Position numbers and translations under genes: made by a program. From positions 54,470 through 118,469 of the forward strand of contig JADHRW010000004.1 of NCBI GenBank assembly GCA_016777225.1: a DNA stretch of 64,000 nucleotides, in the 5' to 3' direction. The notes under the pieces were generated by a model. The model saw only the letters and a program-made list of their open reading frames with translations. It was not told where the DNA came from and did no database searches. Position 1 is the stretch's first letter, and each line of letters opens with the position of its first letter. This document shows, piece after piece, positions 62,496-64,000 of the stretch. The stretch comes from Candidatus Thalassarchaeum sp. GTDB lineage: Archaea > Thermoplasmatota > Poseidoniia > Poseidoniales > Thalassarchaeaceae.

Positions 62496-64000
62496 GCCTG
62501 CGACAACCAATGCACTGATCAGTGCTATTGCAGCAATACCCGCTGTAAATCCTGGGGTATTATCATCTGAATCTACTACTGTAGTTGGTGTTTCACTGAT
62601 ACCAGTTCCAACAACTACTTGTCCGTTCATTGCCATAGTTGCATGAGGTTCACAGACGTAATAGAATGTTTCATCTTCCGTAAAGGTGACACGGTAATCA
62701 ACAGTTGTAGCTGCTGTACCGCTGTATTCTCCAGCTACATCTCTTGTAGTATCTCCTTCTTCTCTGATTTGTGCAACGTTATGTGCCATAGCTGCATCAT
62801 TCCAAATCCAGCATACAGTTTGGCCTACAGCAATACTTAGATCAGTATTGTCGAAAGCCATTCCATCATCACTTAATCCGATTACGAAGTCACATCCCTC
62901 TGGGATAACTGGCTCATCAGCTGGTGGCATTAGTACCTTGTCGATGACATGGATAACACCGTTTGATGCCATAACATCAGCTGCAGTTACAGTAGCATCT
63001 CCAACCATTACAGTTCCATCTGTTACTGTGAATGATGCATCATCTCCGTTAACCATTGCTACAGTTAATCCATCTATTACATCAGCAGCATTGACCGCTC
63101 CTGAGTAAACGTGGTAGAGTAAGATATCAGCTAGAGCAGCAATCTCTGCATCAGTTGTGAATGCATCCAAATCGATTCCAGCATCAGTGAATGCTTGATC
63201 GGTTGGAGCGAATACAGTGAAAGGTCCATCTCCTTGTAATGTGCTAACTAAGTCAGCCTTTACTAGAGCAGCAACTAATGACTCATGTACTCCTGTTGAC
63301 ATTGCAACTGCTGCAATGTCTACTAAGTCAGCTGGTGGCATTAGTACCATGTCGATGACATGGATCACACCGTTTGATGCAGGCACGTCAGCCAACACTA
63401 CAGTAGCATCTCCAATCATTACAGTTCCATCTGTTACTGTGAATGATGCATCATCTCCGTTAACCATTGTTACAGTTAATCCATCTGTTACACCAGCAGC
63501 ATTAACCGCTCCTGAGTAAACGTGGTAGAGTAAGATATCTGTTAATACAGCAATCTCTGCGTTCGCGATAAACTCCATGTCGATTCCAGCATCAGCGAAT
63601 GCTTGATCGGTTGGAGCGAATACTGTAAACGGTCCATCGCCTTGTAATGTAGCAACTAATCCTGATGCTGATAGTGCATTAACCAGTGAATTGTGTATTC
63701 CTGTTGACATTGCAGTTGCTGCTATATCTACTGGAGGTGTCCACATGTATGATTCACAGGTTGCTTGTGTATCATCACTCAGTACGTGAGATACAGTGTT
63801 GTAGCATCCAGTAAACTCTTCTCCGCCCATACTGTAGTTTTCTACATACATATATGCTCCACATTCTTCCATTGAAGCTCCTGCTGCAATCATGTGTGTT
63901 GCGCTGTTGTAGCAAATACCGACTCCTGTGTAAGGGGCTGGTGGCATTAGTACCTTGTCGATGACATGGATAACACCGTTTGATGCCATAACATCAGCTG
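62481..64000 (-). CDS. Secreted fasciclin-repeat protein with blue-copper domain (partial)
   Basis: At least 506 codons; the N-terminus lies beyond the window. From N to C: the end of one FAS1 domain, a Cys-rich module (about 60 residues), two near-identical FAS1 domains (signature FAPTDQAF, YHVYSGAVNA), a plastocyanin-like domain with His in AMAHNV and C-x2-H-x4-M in VCEPHATMAM, and a tail beginning TPGFTAG with a hydrophobic helix and RRR. The tail matches PGF-CTERM, an archaeosortase sorting signal. Likely an exported, anchored adhesin or electron carrier. Confidence 0.87.
   Translation of the reverse strand, partial: ADVMASNGVIHVIDKVLMPPAPYTGVGICYNSATHMIAAGASMEECGAYMYVENYSMGGEEFTGCYNTVSHVLSDDTQATCESYMWTPPVDIAATAMSTGIHNSLVNALSASGLVATLQGDGPFTVFAPTDQAFADAGIDMEFIANAEIAVLTDILLYHVYSGAVNAAGVTDGLTVTMVNGDDASFTVTDGTVMIGDATVVLADVPASNGVIHVIDMVLMPPADLVDIAAVAMSTGVHESLVAALVKADLVSTLQGDGPFTVFAPTDQAFTDAGIDLDAFTTDAEIAALADILLYHVYSGAVNAADVIDGLTVAMVNGDDASFTVTDGTVMVGDATVTAADVMASNGVIHVIDKVLMPPADEPVIPEGCDFVIGLSDDGMAFDNTDLSIAVGQTVCWIWNDAAMAHNVAQIREEGDTTRDVAGEYSGTAATTVDYRVTFTEDETFYYVCEPHATMAMNGQVVVGTGISETPTTVVDSDDNTPGFTAGIAAIALISALVVAGSRRR

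Noticed and set aside
62619..63519. Plus-strand open frames across the fasciclin gene
   Set aside because: They are low-complexity shadows of the FAS1 repeats; the minus frame has clear domain signatures.

Overview
The window is a compact stretch of about 36-38% GC (estimated by eye) from a planktonic archaeon, most likely a marine Thermoplasmatota (Marine Group II / Poseidoniales, or a Marine Group III relative). The archaeal assignment rests on MCM helicase, primase small subunit PriS, GatE, Pth2, the archaeosine radical-SAM protein RaSEA, an AK6/Fap7 kinase, a SecE/Sec61-gamma protein and the ftsZ-secE-spt5-L11-L1-L10-L12 gene order. Class II photolyase, a branched-chain amino-acid ABC importer and peptidase-type genes fit a sunlit, peptide-using heterotroph. 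No rRNA, tRNA, CRISPR array, insertion sequence or gene-free stretch over 300 bases was seen. The exact order or family cannot be fixed from this sequence alone.

Layout. 1-5.4 kb: importer operon with LivH and LivM fused in one polypeptide, then LivG and LivF. 5.4-6.8 kb: two-gene minus-strand unit (esterase, PPC/DUF296). 7.0-13.2 kb: MCM, GatE, two membrane proteins, Pth2. 13.3-21.4 kb: aquaporin-like protein, cysteine dioxygenase, aminotransferase, a large RCC1 plus GCC2/GCC3-repeat surface protein, threonine aldolase, a secreted thioredoxin-fold protein. 21.5-30.1 kb: AddAB-like helicase-nuclease pair. 30.1-38.9 kb: M20 peptidase, coiled-coil protein, hexapeptide-repeat membrane protein, RaSEA, a heme-copper-oxidase-like membrane protein with a small partner, a YchF/Obg-type GTPase, two orphan proteins.

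39-45.2 kb, minus strand: FtsZ, SecE, Spt5, L11, L1, L10, L12, plus a CDP-alcohol phosphatidyltransferase and AK6. Two members are abnormal: Spt5 carries an N-terminal, apparently catalytically dead Nudix domain, and L11 consists of its C-terminal RNA-binding domain only. 45.2-53.8 kb: Ca2+/H+ antiporter, LLM flavoprotein, PriS, AN1-finger protein behind a GC-rich leader, SF2 helicase, SAH/MTA-type deaminase, cold-shock protein. 53.9-62.5 kb: a probable light and oxidative-stress neighbourhood with divergent units: photolyase, SRPBCC-epimerase fusion and peroxiredoxin on one side; GTP cyclohydrolase II, second peroxiredoxin, TrmB-type regulator, UbiB kinase (possible frameshift), atypical SDR and Rieske protein on the other. 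The window ends inside a secreted fasciclin-repeat/blue-copper protein with a PGF-CTERM-like tail.

The strongest candidates for something undescribed are the Nudix-Spt5 fusion together with the L11 that lacks its N-terminal domain in the same operon. Next come the archaeal AddAB-like pair with iron-sulfur cysteines in both nuclease domains, the oxidase-like protein without metal ligands, and the Cys-rich module in the fasciclin protein.
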